64,000 bases of DNA, taken from contig NZ_AP022589.1 in the NCBI RefSeq assembly GCF_010731755.1, forward strand, positions 1,426,001 through 1,490,000. Reading direction: 5' to 3'. Below the pieces are notes generated by a model. The model was not told where the DNA came from. It did not search any database and worked only from the letters and a program-made list of their open reading frames with translations. Both the position numbers and the translations under genes were made by a program. The stretch's first letter is position 1; each line of letters opens with the position of its first letter. This document shows positions 52,618 through 64,000 of the stretch, in pieces. The stretch comes from Mycolicibacter minnesotensis. Lineage in GTDB: Bacteria > Actinomycetota > Actinomycetes > Mycobacteriales > Mycobacteriaceae.

Positions 52618-53230
52618 TGCGACGTGGAGCCTCTGGACGGGTGCGGGGATGCAGAAGGCGCGCGAGGCTTCCGGCTTGAGCCTGCACAAGCTGGCTGCCC
52701 GATGCGCGGAACTTGAGGTGCCGATCCACCGGGTTGCGCTGAGCAAGATCGAGGCCGGGGAGCGGACGCCAACTATCGACGAGATAACTGTGATCGCGGT
52801 CGCACTCAAAACATCGCCAGCCATGCTGATTTTCGGAGCCGACCTGATAGACGGACCTGTCGAACTACTACCCTCGCTCCGAACTGCGGCAGACCATGCC
52901 CTGCAATGGTTTTCGGGAGAATCACCGCTGACTCCCGACGTGCACAGCGAATATCGACAGGCCAACTACCCGATCTACCTGGCGCAGCGGTTGGAGGACG
53001 TGAAAGAGTCGCTCAGGTACTCCATTCGGAGCATGAAGGACGAACTGGGCCGCAATGATCAACACGCGCAGACATTCCGTCGCATGATGATCGAATGTCA
53101 GGAGTCGCTCTCGATGCTCCAATCCGACGCCCGAGATAGCGGCCTGATTCTGAACGACATTGACGACGGAAACGGCTCAAAACGGCGATTTGCCCATCGT
53201 GACGACCCAAATGATGACCCAGACGCGTAA
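52607..53230 (+). CDS. XRE-family repressor of the element
   Basis: 207 residues from ATG 52607. The N-terminal XRE helix-turn-helix is at about residues 14-70 (MQKAREASGLSLHKLAARC, RVALSKIEAGERTPTIDEI). The C-terminal 110 residues are charged and helical (AQRLEDVKESLRYSIRSMKDE) and lack a LexA-type Ser/Lys protease, so release would not be by RecA self-cleavage. This fits satellite Stl-type repressors that respond to a helper-phage protein. The integrase start lies inside its end. Confidence 0.85.
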   Translation: MDDHATWSLWTGAGMQKAREASGLSLHKLAARCAELEVPIHRVALSKIEAGERTPTIDEITVIAVALKTSPAMLIFGADLIDGPVELLPSLRTAADHALQWFSGESPLTPDVHSEYRQANYPIYLAQRLEDVKESLRYSIRSMKDELGRNDQHAQTFRRMMIECQESLSMLQSDARDSGLILNDIDDGNGSKRRFAHRDDPNDDPDA

Positions 53231-54437
53231 CCGCCGTTCTGGTGTCGAGGACCGCTGGCACCGCGCCGGCGACGGTGAGCCATGCGCGGAGAAGTCTCAC
53301 GGCAAGCTCGGAACGTTGGTTCAGAGCAAGACTCATGGTGTCGGGAAACGTTGGCGGGCGCGGTATGTCGACGACAACAGCAAGGAACACGCGAAGAGCT
53401 TCACCCGTAAGACGGACGCGCAGGCGTGGCTTGATGAGATCACTGCGGCGTTCGCCACCGGGTCCTACATCGACCCGCAGCGCGGCAAGATCACCTTCGC
53501 CTCGTTCTACAAGGCGTGGTCAGCGCGCCAGGTCTGGGTGTCCGGGACGCAGCACGCGATGGATCTCGCCGCCAACAGCGTGACCTTCAGCAACGTCGCC
53601 TTCAACGATCTGCGGATGTCGCACGTCGAGGAGTGGGTGAAGCGGATGCAGGACCGCGGCCTGGAGGCAACGACGATCCGCACCCGGTTCGCCAACGTGC
53701 GCAGTGTCATTCGTGCCGCAGTTCAGGACAAAGCAGCGCCCCGCGACGTGACCGTGACGGTGAAGCTGCCGAGAGTCCGCAAGAGTGAGTCGGCGATGAG
53801 CATCCCGACCGCCCAGGAGGTTGGGGCGGCCATCCGGGCGACAGCCGATATCGAGCCTGAGTATGGGGCGTTCATCGCCGTGTGTGGGTTCGCTGGCCTG
53901 CGGCGCGGTGAAGCGTCAGCCCTGAAGGTCTCCGACGTCGATTTCATCCGCAAGGAGATCCATGTGCGCCGGCAGGTGCAGTGGACCGACGACGGTCGAA
54001 TGGAGGTCCGCGGGCCGAAGTACGGATCTGAGCGCACCATCTTCGCGCCGGAGGGACTGGTGAAGATCCTCGCCGAGCATGTCCGCCTCTACCGGGGTGG
54101 CGATGATCCAGACCGCTGGTTGTTTCCCAGTTCGCGCGACAAGACGCACCCGGCGCATGCTGCCACGGTTGGCCGTTGGTGGCGGATCGTTCGCCAGAAG
54201 GTCGGCATCGAGTACCGGTTGCATGATCTGCGGCACTTCTACGCGTCCGGGTTGATCGCTGCTGGTTGCGATGTGGTGACCGTGCAGCGGGCGCTCGGAC
54301 ATAGCTTGGCGTCGGTCACCTTGGACACCTACGGGCACTTGTGGCCGAACGCTAACGACCGGACCAGGAAGGCCGCAGCGGGCCTTGTTGAGCAGGCGCT
54401 GGGAGCTACTGCGGACGCTCTGCGGACGGATGCTTGA
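53211..54437 (+). CDS. tyrosine recombinase integrase
   Basis: 408 residues from ATG 53211 (53214 is equally possible). The N-terminal AP2-like arm-binding part (GTLVQSKTHGVGKRWRARYVD) is followed by a core-binding domain with TFASFYKAWSARQVW. The catalytic set is R231 (GLRRGE), K270 (PKYGSERT), H338 and R341 (HDLRH), H364 (LGHS) and Y374 (DTYGH), all present. It ends 13 bp from the attR repeat, as usual. Likely target is the 3' end of the DUF4185 gene. Confidence 0.96.
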   Translation: MMTQTRNRRSGVEDRWHRAGDGEPCAEKSHGKLGTLVQSKTHGVGKRWRARYVDDNSKEHAKSFTRKTDAQAWLDEITAAFATGSYIDPQRGKITFASFYKAWSARQVWVSGTQHAMDLAANSVTFSNVAFNDLRMSHVEEWVKRMQDRGLEATTIRTRFANVRSVIRAAVQDKAAPRDVTVTVKLPRVRKSESAMSIPTAQEVGAAIRATADIEPEYGAFIAVCGFAGLRRGEASALKVSDVDFIRKEIHVRRQVQWTDDGRMEVRGPKYGSERTIFAPEGLVKILAEHVRLYRGGDDPDRWLFPSSRDKTHPAHAATVGRWWRIVRQKVGIEYRLHDLRHFYASGLIAAGCDVVTVQRALGHSLASVTLDTYGHLWPNANDRTRKAAAGLVEQALGATADALRTDA

Positions 54438-54439
54438 AA

Positions 54440-55612
54440 TTAGCCTGTTGACCAGGGCTTGAACGGGTTGACCGCGAACTGGATCACCCGATAGGGCGCG
54501 CGGTCCCGTAGCTGGGTGTTCCATTGACTGACGAACACCCGCAGCTCGTCGAGGGTTGATCCCGGCGAGATGTAGCCGCCGTAGGGCTGGGCCAGCCGGT
54601 TGTCGAAGGGCGGCGGCAGGGTCTCGACGGGCATGGGCGGATCCGGCCACTCGGCGTGCTGCACCACCGTGGTCACTGGCGCGGTCCCCAGCCCGGTCGG
54701 TTCATAGGCCACCCGGACCTCCATGTTGCCGGTGGTGCCGTTGAAGTACGACAGCACCGGCTTGCCGTCGATCTGGCGCAGGCTGAGCTCACCGATCTGG
54801 TCGTTCCACAACGGCGTCGGCTTGTGCCCCCAGCCATCGTCGGCCGACCAGCCCTGCCAGGCCGATCGGTCGGTGAACGCATCCGGGGTGACCCGATAAA
54901 GCGTCACCGCGGAACTGCGATTGAAGTTGTTGGCGACGATGTATACCCAGCCGGCGTCGGAGTCCGGTGCCGGAATCGGGTCGTAGTAGCCGCTGATCTG
55001 GGACTGACCGTGATCCTGATAGGAGGCCGGCCGCGCCGATCCCGGCACCGTCTGCCAACCCGGTTGCGCCGGGTCGGCTTTCACCAACCGTGAGCTCTGG
55101 GGCACCAGCATCTTGGCGGTGGTCACCATCAGATAGTTGGTCCGGTTGATCGAGACGATGCCGGCCGGCAATTGGGTGGCACCCACCGGGGCCGGGTCGG
55201 CCAGCAGCGGCTTGTCCACACCGAGCACCCCGGTGTAGCGCACCCCGGCGGCGTCGTCGACAGAGTCGGGATTCAGGCGCAGCGCAATCGGGGAATACCA
55301 ACCGCCGTAGCCCACGCCTTGACCGGCGAAGCTGTCACCGCAGATCTGCAGGATCGCGCTGGGAAACTCCATGAACTCGCACAGATCGGTGGCGCCGATA
55401 CCGTAATCGCCGGTGGGTGTTCCGGTTCCGGCACTGGGCCCGATCCGCACCACCTGACCCTCGGCCAGCGGCCACAGCAGTGGACGCGGGATGGGCGCGG
55501 GCGGCTCGGCATGCGCGGCAGCCGGCAGCACCAACAGCAGTGCCGCCAACGCGGCTCCCGCCGAGCGTGCAATCAGACCGAGAAATCGTGGGAGATTTCG
55601 CGCTGAGTGCAC
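54440..55612 (-). CDS. secreted DUF4185 protein (Rv3707c-like), 3' end remade by the element
   Basis: 390 residues from GTG 55612. A signal peptide (about 11-36, ending AHA-EP) precedes a five-bladed beta-propeller-like DUF4185 domain (CEFMEFPSAILQICGDSF, GWVYIVANNF, SYFNGTTGNMEVRVAYEPTG, YGGYISPGSTLDELRVFVSQWN). The last residues QFAVNPFKPWS lie in attR; the final TG and stop come from the element, whereas the original end, VS and stop, is at attL 15.4 kb away. The protein is therefore nearly unchanged. Function unknown. Confidence 0.9.
   Translation of the reverse strand: MHSARNLPRFLGLIARSAGAALAALLLVLPAAAHAEPPAPIPRPLLWPLAEGQVVRIGPSAGTGTPTGDYGIGATDLCEFMEFPSAILQICGDSFAGQGVGYGGWYSPIALRLNPDSVDDAAGVRYTGVLGVDKPLLADPAPVGATQLPAGIVSINRTNYLMVTTAKMLVPQSSRLVKADPAQPGWQTVPGSARPASYQDHGQSQISGYYDPIPAPDSDAGWVYIVANNFNRSSAVTLYRVTPDAFTDRSAWQGWSADDGWGHKPTPLWNDQIGELSLRQIDGKPVLSYFNGTTGNMEVRVAYEPTGLGTAPVTTVVQHAEWPDPPMPVETLPPPFDNRLAQPYGGYISPGSTLDELRVFVSQWNTQLRDRAPYRVIQFAVNPFKPWSTG
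54450..54481. repeat. attR core of the integrated element
   Basis: 32 bp identical to 39053-39084, within the 3' coding end of the DUF4185 gene. The integrase gene ends 13 bp to the left. Confidence 0.93.
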
Positions 55613-55638
55613 GTTCGGCGCCCGGAGCAGTCGGGAGT

Positions 55639-57955
<2,317 letters not shown>

Positions 57956-58107
57956 GGTCGTCCTTTCCGCCGATCTGACTGATCGGGCCTCTATAAGAAC
58001 CTCAACAAGGATAGGGGACGACGTTCACCCGCTCACTCTGCGTCCAGGGCGGCAACGTGCCAGTACGTCGCGCCGTGGGCACAGAGTCAACGTGTAAGCT
58101 CTGCTAC

Positions 58108-58149
58108 GTGCTGCGCGTGCTCCTGCTCGGACGCCGCGACGGGGTCTGA
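58108..58149 (+). CDS. leuL: leucine-rich leader peptide of leuA
   Basis: GTG CTG CGC GTG CTC CTG CTC GGA ... TGA encodes MLRVLLLGRRDGV, four leucines in the first seven residues. A TAAGCT hexamer (58095-58100) lies 7 nt upstream, so the peptide is the first thing translated on a leaderless transcript. Leucine-codon leaders before leuA are known in actinobacteria. Confidence 0.72.
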   Translation: MLRVLLLGRRDGV

Positions 58150-60067
<1,918 letters not shown>

Positions 60068-60100
60068 ACCCACGGGGGCGATGATGACGCGAGTGACGCG

Positions 60101-61921
60101 ATGGCCGGGGATGACAACCCCCTGCTGAGGGTGGGCGCCGACCGGGTGGCCTCCCCGGAACCCGGCGGTCCCATCGCAGCAGGCGTCTCGGAGGTGATCA
60201 TCGCTTCGTGGGAGCGCAGCCGGGACGCCGGCGTCGACGTCGTCCGCCCCATCAGCACCTACAGCGATGAGATCGACACCGATTCGCTGCTGGCGCGCTG
60301 CGCGCGGCCGGTTATGGACCAGCTCAGAGATGACATCTCCACTTCCGAGCTGCCCTTGGCGGTGGGCCTGACCGACCGCAGGGTGCGTGTCGTTGCGCGA
60401 GTCGACTCCTGCGCGGCGGCCACTCCCCTGTTCGACCGCGTCCAATACGCGCCCGGATTCGACTTTTCCGAGTCGGCCGTGGGCACCAACGGCGCCGGGA
60501 CCGTCTTCGAGTCGGGCCAAGCCGTCAGCATCGTCGGCCCTGAGCATTACAGCGAAAGCCTGACGTCCTTCGCAGCCGGTGGTGCCCCGATCCTCGACCC
60601 GGTCACCGGACGCGTCGAGGGCGTGGTCGCCATCGCCACCCTCGCCGACGCCTGGAGTCCGGCGATGCAGGCCCTGGTCAAGACGGCCGCCCGGGAGATC
60701 GGCCGCAATCTGCTGCTCGACCGCGGCCAGGCCCAACAGGCAGTCTTCGAGGCCTATCTGCGCGTCACCGCCCGCTCGGCACGGGCGGCGGTCTTCGCGT
60801 TCGGGGCGGCCCTGCAGATCGCCAACCCGGCCGCCCAACAGATGTTCGACGCCGGCGAGCAACAGGTGCTCCGCGACCACGCGACCTTCCTGTTAGCCCA
60901 CAAAGAACGTGCCAGCGACACCCTGCTCCTGCCGGGAAGTCAACGCCTGGTGCGCATTCGCGGCGTCCGCGTCTTCGCCGGCGCCCAGATCGCCGGGATG
61001 CTGGTGATCGCCGAACCGGCGACGTCGCGGCGGGCCGGGGCCGCTGGAGAACCCGCCGGGTCCGGCCTGCTGCCACTTGGTGTGCCCACGCTGTTCGGCT
61101 CGCTGGAGCCCCTGGCCGGGGGCCGCTCGCCGGCCTGGGTGCGGGCCTGTGGCGAACTGCGCGAAGCACTCGATCGCCAGACACCTGTGCTACTGATCGG
61201 CGAGGCCGGGGTGGGCAAGTTCACCCTGGCCACACAGCTTTTCCGGTCCGTCTACCCCGGCGCACGCATCGTGACGGTGGACGCCGGACAGGGCGCGACC
61301 GACGGCCCGGACAGCCCCCTGCCCGACGAGTCGGACCAGCCCACCCTGTACGTCGCGCGCAACATCGACCAGGCAGACGCGGAGGGAATCGGCACGCTGG
61401 ACGAGTACTTCGCGCAGGTCGAATCACTCGACTCGCCCAGCTGGAGGGTCGCCACCGTGTCGCACGACCCGGCCGGTTCGCCGCCGGCACTCGGCGCACT
61501 CCTGGGTCATTTCGACGCAGCGATCACGGTGCCCCCACTGCGCTACCGCACCGACGACCTGCCGGGCATCACCGCCGCACTGCTGCGCGGGATCGCGGCC
61601 GAACGCCGGGTGCGACTGAGCCCGGCAGCGCACCGGCTCATCGGCCGCTATTCGTGGCCGGGCAACATCTCGCAGCTGCGGGACGCCCTGGAGCATGCCC
61701 TGCGCCAACGCCAGGTCGGCGAACTCACCGACACAGATCTGCCCGGCTACTGCCAGAGCGTGTCCCGCCGCGCCCTGACTCAGCTCGAAGCGATCGAACG
61801 CGACGCCATCGTCGCGGCCCTGCGGCAGGCCGGCGGCAACCGGGTCGCTGCCGCAGCGCAGCTGGGTATGTCACGGTCAAGCCTGTACCGCAAGCTGAAG
61901 ACCTACGGGATCACCACGTAG
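60101..61921 (+). CDS. AAA+/Fis-type transcription activator lacking GAFTGA
   Basis: 606 residues. A GAF-like sensor (about 60-195, YAPGFDFSESAVGTNGAGT) is followed by an AAA+ domain with Walker A LIGEAGVGKFTLATQLF near 366-382 and a Fis-type helix-turn-helix at the end (IVAALRQAGGNRVAAAAQLGMSRSSLYRKL). It resembles AcoR-type sigma-54 activators, but the GAFTGA loop that contacts sigma-54 is missing, and mycobacteria have no sigma-54. It probably acts as a simple regulator. The convergent lipase gene may be a target. Confidence 0.88.
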   Translation: MAGDDNPLLRVGADRVASPEPGGPIAAGVSEVIIASWERSRDAGVDVVRPISTYSDEIDTDSLLARCARPVMDQLRDDISTSELPLAVGLTDRRVRVVARVDSCAAATPLFDRVQYAPGFDFSESAVGTNGAGTVFESGQAVSIVGPEHYSESLTSFAAGGAPILDPVTGRVEGVVAIATLADAWSPAMQALVKTAAREIGRNLLLDRGQAQQAVFEAYLRVTARSARAAVFAFGAALQIANPAAQQMFDAGEQQVLRDHATFLLAHKERASDTLLLPGSQRLVRIRGVRVFAGAQIAGMLVIAEPATSRRAGAAGEPAGSGLLPLGVPTLFGSLEPLAGGRSPAWVRACGELREALDRQTPVLLIGEAGVGKFTLATQLFRSVYPGARIVTVDAGQGATDGPDSPLPDESDQPTLYVARNIDQADAEGIGTLDEYFAQVESLDSPSWRVATVSHDPAGSPPALGALLGHFDAAITVPPLRYRTDDLPGITAALLRGIAAERRVRLSPAAHRLIGRYSWPGNISQLRDALEHALRQRQVGELTDTDLPGYCQSVSRRALTQLEAIERDAIVAALRQAGGNRVAAAAQLGMSRSSLYRKLKTYGITT

Positions 61922-63009
61922 TCGTCGACACCCTCCGGGACCGCCATCCAATCGGTCACTTCACGGATGTAGGCGCCGATCTGACGCAGCGAGCGGTTGG
62001 CCTCCGGAACTATCGGCGCGATCTGGAACACGTGCATCTGACCGGGCCACACCCGCAGCTGAACCGGAACGCCGACCCCGGCCAGGCTGCGCGCCACCAG
62101 CGTCGCGTCGTGCAGCATGGCCTCGGAACCGGACACGTGGATCAGGGTGGGGCACAACCCTGACTCGATGTGGTCGAGCGGTTCGAAGATCTCCTCGCGC
62201 GTGCCGTCGGCGCCCCTGCGCCTGGCGGCATGGGCGATCAGGTCGACCAACGCGTCGAAGGCCTTGGCGGGGAACATCGCATCGGTGGCACTGTTGGGGT
62301 GCTCGCGCCGCGACGCCTTGGCGATCTGGGTCAACGGCGACAAGCAGACCACGGCAGCGGGCTGTTCCGCCTCATCGAGCAGCCGTACCGCCAGTGCCAA
62401 CGCCAGGTAACCGCCCGCGGAATCGCCGGCCACCACAATCTGATCAGGCGCGTATCCCTGACTCCGCAGCCACTGGTAGCCGTCATAGCAGTCGTCGATC
62501 GCCGCGCCGATGGAGTGCTTGGGGATCATCCGGTAACCGACCACCAACGCCGGGCTGTCCGCATACTTCGACAGCGTGGTGACCATCCGGTCGTGGGTGT
62601 TCACACCGCACGTCAAGAAGGCGCCGCCGTGCAGATACAGCACCACGCGGCCCCTACCGTCGGCTGGCCTGACCCCGGCGGCACGGACCAGTCGTGCCGT
62701 GCACTTCGGCAGCCGAACCGTGCGTCGAACGCTGCCCGGGGCGGAGGGGACGACCCGGGCAGCGTGGTCCAACAGGCCCCATGGCCATGGCGCGTTCGGC
62801 AGTTGGGCACCGACGGCAAGGATGGGTCGAATGCTGAGCCGGGCGGCCAGCCCGACCAGCTGACCGGCAAGGCTGGGTCCGTTCTCCACAACCTCGTCCA
62901 GCATCGAGTGATCCCGGTGGTGAGCGGGGTTCGACGTGCTCCGACTGGCCCACCCTGCCAGCGGTGTCACGTCTGCGGGGGTCCGGTCGTCGCGGACGGC
63001 GGCGGTCAT
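61903..63009 (-). CDS. alpha/beta hydrolase, hormone-sensitive-lipase-type esterase
   Basis: 368 residues from ATG 63009. The oxyanion motif VVLYLHGGAFLTCG is near 135-148, the nucleophile elbow GDSAGGYLAL near 205-214, and later D and H belong to SGSEAMLHDATL and PGQMHVFQ. This is the HSL (Lip) family common in mycobacteria. The first 100 residues are a cap region. It overlaps the convergent regulator gene by 19 bp. A 19-bp palindrome 70 bp upstream is a likely operator. Confidence 0.9.
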   Translation of the reverse strand: MTAAVRDDRTPADVTPLAGWASRSTSNPAHHRDHSMLDEVVENGPSLAGQLVGLAARLSIRPILAVGAQLPNAPWPWGLLDHAARVVPSAPGSVRRTVRLPKCTARLVRAAGVRPADGRGRVVLYLHGGAFLTCGVNTHDRMVTTLSKYADSPALVVGYRMIPKHSIGAAIDDCYDGYQWLRSQGYAPDQIVVAGDSAGGYLALALAVRLLDEAEQPAAVVCLSPLTQIAKASRREHPNSATDAMFPAKAFDALVDLIAHAARRRGADGTREEIFEPLDHIESGLCPTLIHVSGSEAMLHDATLVARSLAGVGVPVQLRVWPGQMHVFQIAPIVPEANRSLRQIGAYIREVTDWMAVPEGVDDYVVIP

Positions 63010-63078
63010 CGCTGTCCTGCGGGGCGCCGCAATTGTTTCGTCACGGTTAACAGCATGGCGGCAACTGTTCATCTGCCG

Positions 63079-63097
63079 ATGTCCCAAATTGGGACAT
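63079..63097. promoter_or_regulatory. 19-bp palindromic operator candidate
   Basis: ATGTCCCAA-A-TTGGGACAT, a perfect inverted repeat between the lipase start and the end of the exonuclease gene. Fis-type AAA+ activators bind such TGTCCCA-like dyads, so the regulator at 60101-61921 is a candidate partner. Confidence 0.65.
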
Positions 63098-63116
63098 TTC
63101 GCGTCGCGGCGACGCG

Positions 63117-64000
63117 TTAAAACAGCGAGATCTGCTCGCCCGCCGCCCCGGCATCGACAAATTCCTCGATGCCGGTGCCCGTGACGACCCCGCCGACGCG
63201 GTCGACGCACGCCATGAAGTCGCGGTCGGAGACCGTCGGAACACCGAGTTCGTGCGCCAGGTAGCCCTTGCCCTGTTCGGGCCGCTCGTCGTTGCAGATC
63301 ACCAGCGAGGTGTGCGTGTCGACGACATCGCTGTACGCCAGCCCGGCATACAAGATGCGCTCAACGAGTTCCTCGTGGGTGCGGGTGCACTCCGCCGACA
63401 ACGCCACCCGCATGCCCTGCACCAATGGTCGTCCCCGCACGTAGCGGCCGGGATTCAGATAGGCACAGGGCATCCGCGACGCCAGCGACTTCAGCGGCCG
63501 CAACTCCTCGTGGGTGATCCGGCCGTTGGGCCAGCGCCGCCGGGTCACCGGTCGCACCGGGAGCCACACGTCACGCTCACGCGCCCGTCGCAGCGCAGGT
63601 TCCAGCACGCCGGCCAGCACCCGCGCATCATCGAGCGCATCGTGCGCACGGGTCTGGACCACACCCCAGTGCGCGGCCAACGTCTGCAACCGCAGGTTCG
63701 GCAGACCCAGGTCCAGCCGTCGAGTGAGTTCCAACGTGCACATCACCGAGTCGACGGGCAGCGCGACGCCGGCCATCTCCGCCTCGGCCGCCAGGAAGGT
63801 GTAGTCAAACGCCACATTGTGGGCCACCAGCGTGCGCCCGGTCAGCAGCGCCGCAACCTCATCGACCACATCGGCGAACTGCGGCTGGCCGACCAGCATC
63901 TCGGCGGTAAGCCCATGCACATGCGTGGGTCCGGGGTCGGTGCCGGGATTGAGCAGGTGCGACACCGCCTGCTCCACGCGGCCATCGGCGTCGAGCGCCA
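63117..64000 (-). CDS. dnaQ: DnaQ-like 3'-5' exonuclease, 5' part beyond the window
   Basis: At least 293 residues; the frame runs off the right edge (ALDADGRVEQAV is its first visible part), so the start and first exonuclease motif are missing. Exo II (HNVAFDYTFLAAE) and Exo III (THDALDDARVLAG, with H) of the DEDDh class are visible. The C-terminal half includes GMRVALSAECTRTHEELVERI, a BRCT-like region. It corresponds to Rv3711c, annotated as a DNA polymerase III epsilon subunit homologue. Confidence 0.9.
   Translation of the reverse strand, partial: ALDADGRVEQAVSHLLNPGTDPGPTHVHGLTAEMLVGQPQFADVVDEVAALLTGRTLVAHNVAFDYTFLAAEAEMAGVALPVDSVMCTLELTRRLDLGLPNLRLQTLAAHWGVVQTRAHDALDDARVLAGVLEPALRRARERDVWLPVRPVTRRRWPNGRITHEELRPLKSLASRMPCAYLNPGRYVRGRPLVQGMRVALSAECTRTHEELVERILYAGLAYSDVVDTHTSLVICNDERPEQGKGYLAHELGVPTVSDRDFMACVDRVGGVVTGTGIEEFVDAGAAGEQISLF

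Larger units (their letters stand above)
39053..54481. mobile_element. 15.4 kb integrated element, phage-satellite (PICI-like) or prophage remnant
   Basis: Bounded by 32-bp direct repeats, with a tyrosine integrase ending 13 bp from the right repeat. Order from the right: integrase, XRE repressor, then divergent AlpA/Xis-like gene, about eight small coupled genes, RepA-like ATPase, DUF2637, zinc-finger protein, WhiB, HTH genes, Gp37-like tail protein, P-loop protein, terminase small subunit, then a plus-strand toxin-antitoxin pair and HTH gene, and two tRNA genes. No large terminase, portal, capsid, protease, tape-measure or lysis gene was found. This set matches satellites that borrow helper-phage particles, though a decayed prophage is possible. 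Confidence 0.85.

Noticed and set aside
52607..53230. Integration-dependent immunity with attP inside the repressor gene
   Set aside because: The att core lies after the integrase stop, not within the repressor, so the repressor is not altered by integration.

Overview
This window is a high-GC actinobacterial chromosome segment. Its gene content and order follow the Rv3676 (crp) to Rv3711c (dnaQ) stretch of Mycobacterium tuberculosis, so the source is a mycobacterium. A catalase, an IS481-family element and a 15.4 kb integrated element that I do not place at this position in M. tuberculosis point to a non-tuberculous species. Names are given by recognised protein similarity; no database search was possible.

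Layout. 0-10 kb: crp, a DUF4177-RidA-metallo-hydrolase operon, the Get3-like ATPase pair (bagA/bagB), whiB4, ponA2, a metallophosphoesterase and a PLP-dependent lyase. 10.3-11.8 kb: tRNA-Pro(CGG), an IS481-family element with a 15-bp target duplication taken from the tRNA 3' end, and the displaced tRNA terminator. 11.8-14.1 kb: an SDR plus unknown-protein operon, divergent from a TetR regulator with a double operator. 14.1-23.2 kb: a YqeY-like protein, two paralogous Pro-rich membrane proteins (one with an N-terminal frameshift), the DUF4129-DUF4350-MoxR-DUF58 operon, a SpoIIM-like protein and an RDD protein. 23.3-29 kb: a PadR regulator, a secreted HNH nuclease, glpK and a DUF7159 protein. 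29-34.3 kb: the complete ergothioneine operon egtA-B-C-D-E. 34.3-39 kb: a PknH-sensor-like exported protein, catalase, two small membrane paralogues, and two tandem exported paralogues that each carry a different lesion.

39.05-54.48 kb is an integrated element bounded by 32-bp direct repeats. It lies in the 3' end of a DUF4185 gene, whose last codons it replaces. Its order is tyrosine integrase and XRE repressor in one direction. Divergent from them are an AlpA/Xis-like gene, a string of very small coupled genes, an AAA+ RepA-like ATPase, DUF2637 and a phage-type WhiB. Further on come a lone Gp37-like minor tail protein and a lone terminase small subunit. Cargo includes a Panacea-Doc toxin-antitoxin pair, a secreted DUF732 protein and two tRNA genes with leucine anticodons but short variable loops. 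Terminase large subunit, portal, capsid and lysis genes were not found. The layout and size resemble a phage satellite (PICI-like), and this is the most interesting part of the window.

54.4-64 kb returns to the core: DUF4185, asd, ask (with an internal start for the beta subunit), a leucine-rich leader peptide ahead of leuA, a Fis/AAA+ regulator, a hormone-sensitive-lipase-type esterase with a 19-bp palindrome upstream, and a dnaQ-like exonuclease cut by the window edge. A TANNNT hexamer placed 6-8 nt before the start codon recurs at about eleven genes, indicating extensive leaderless transcription.
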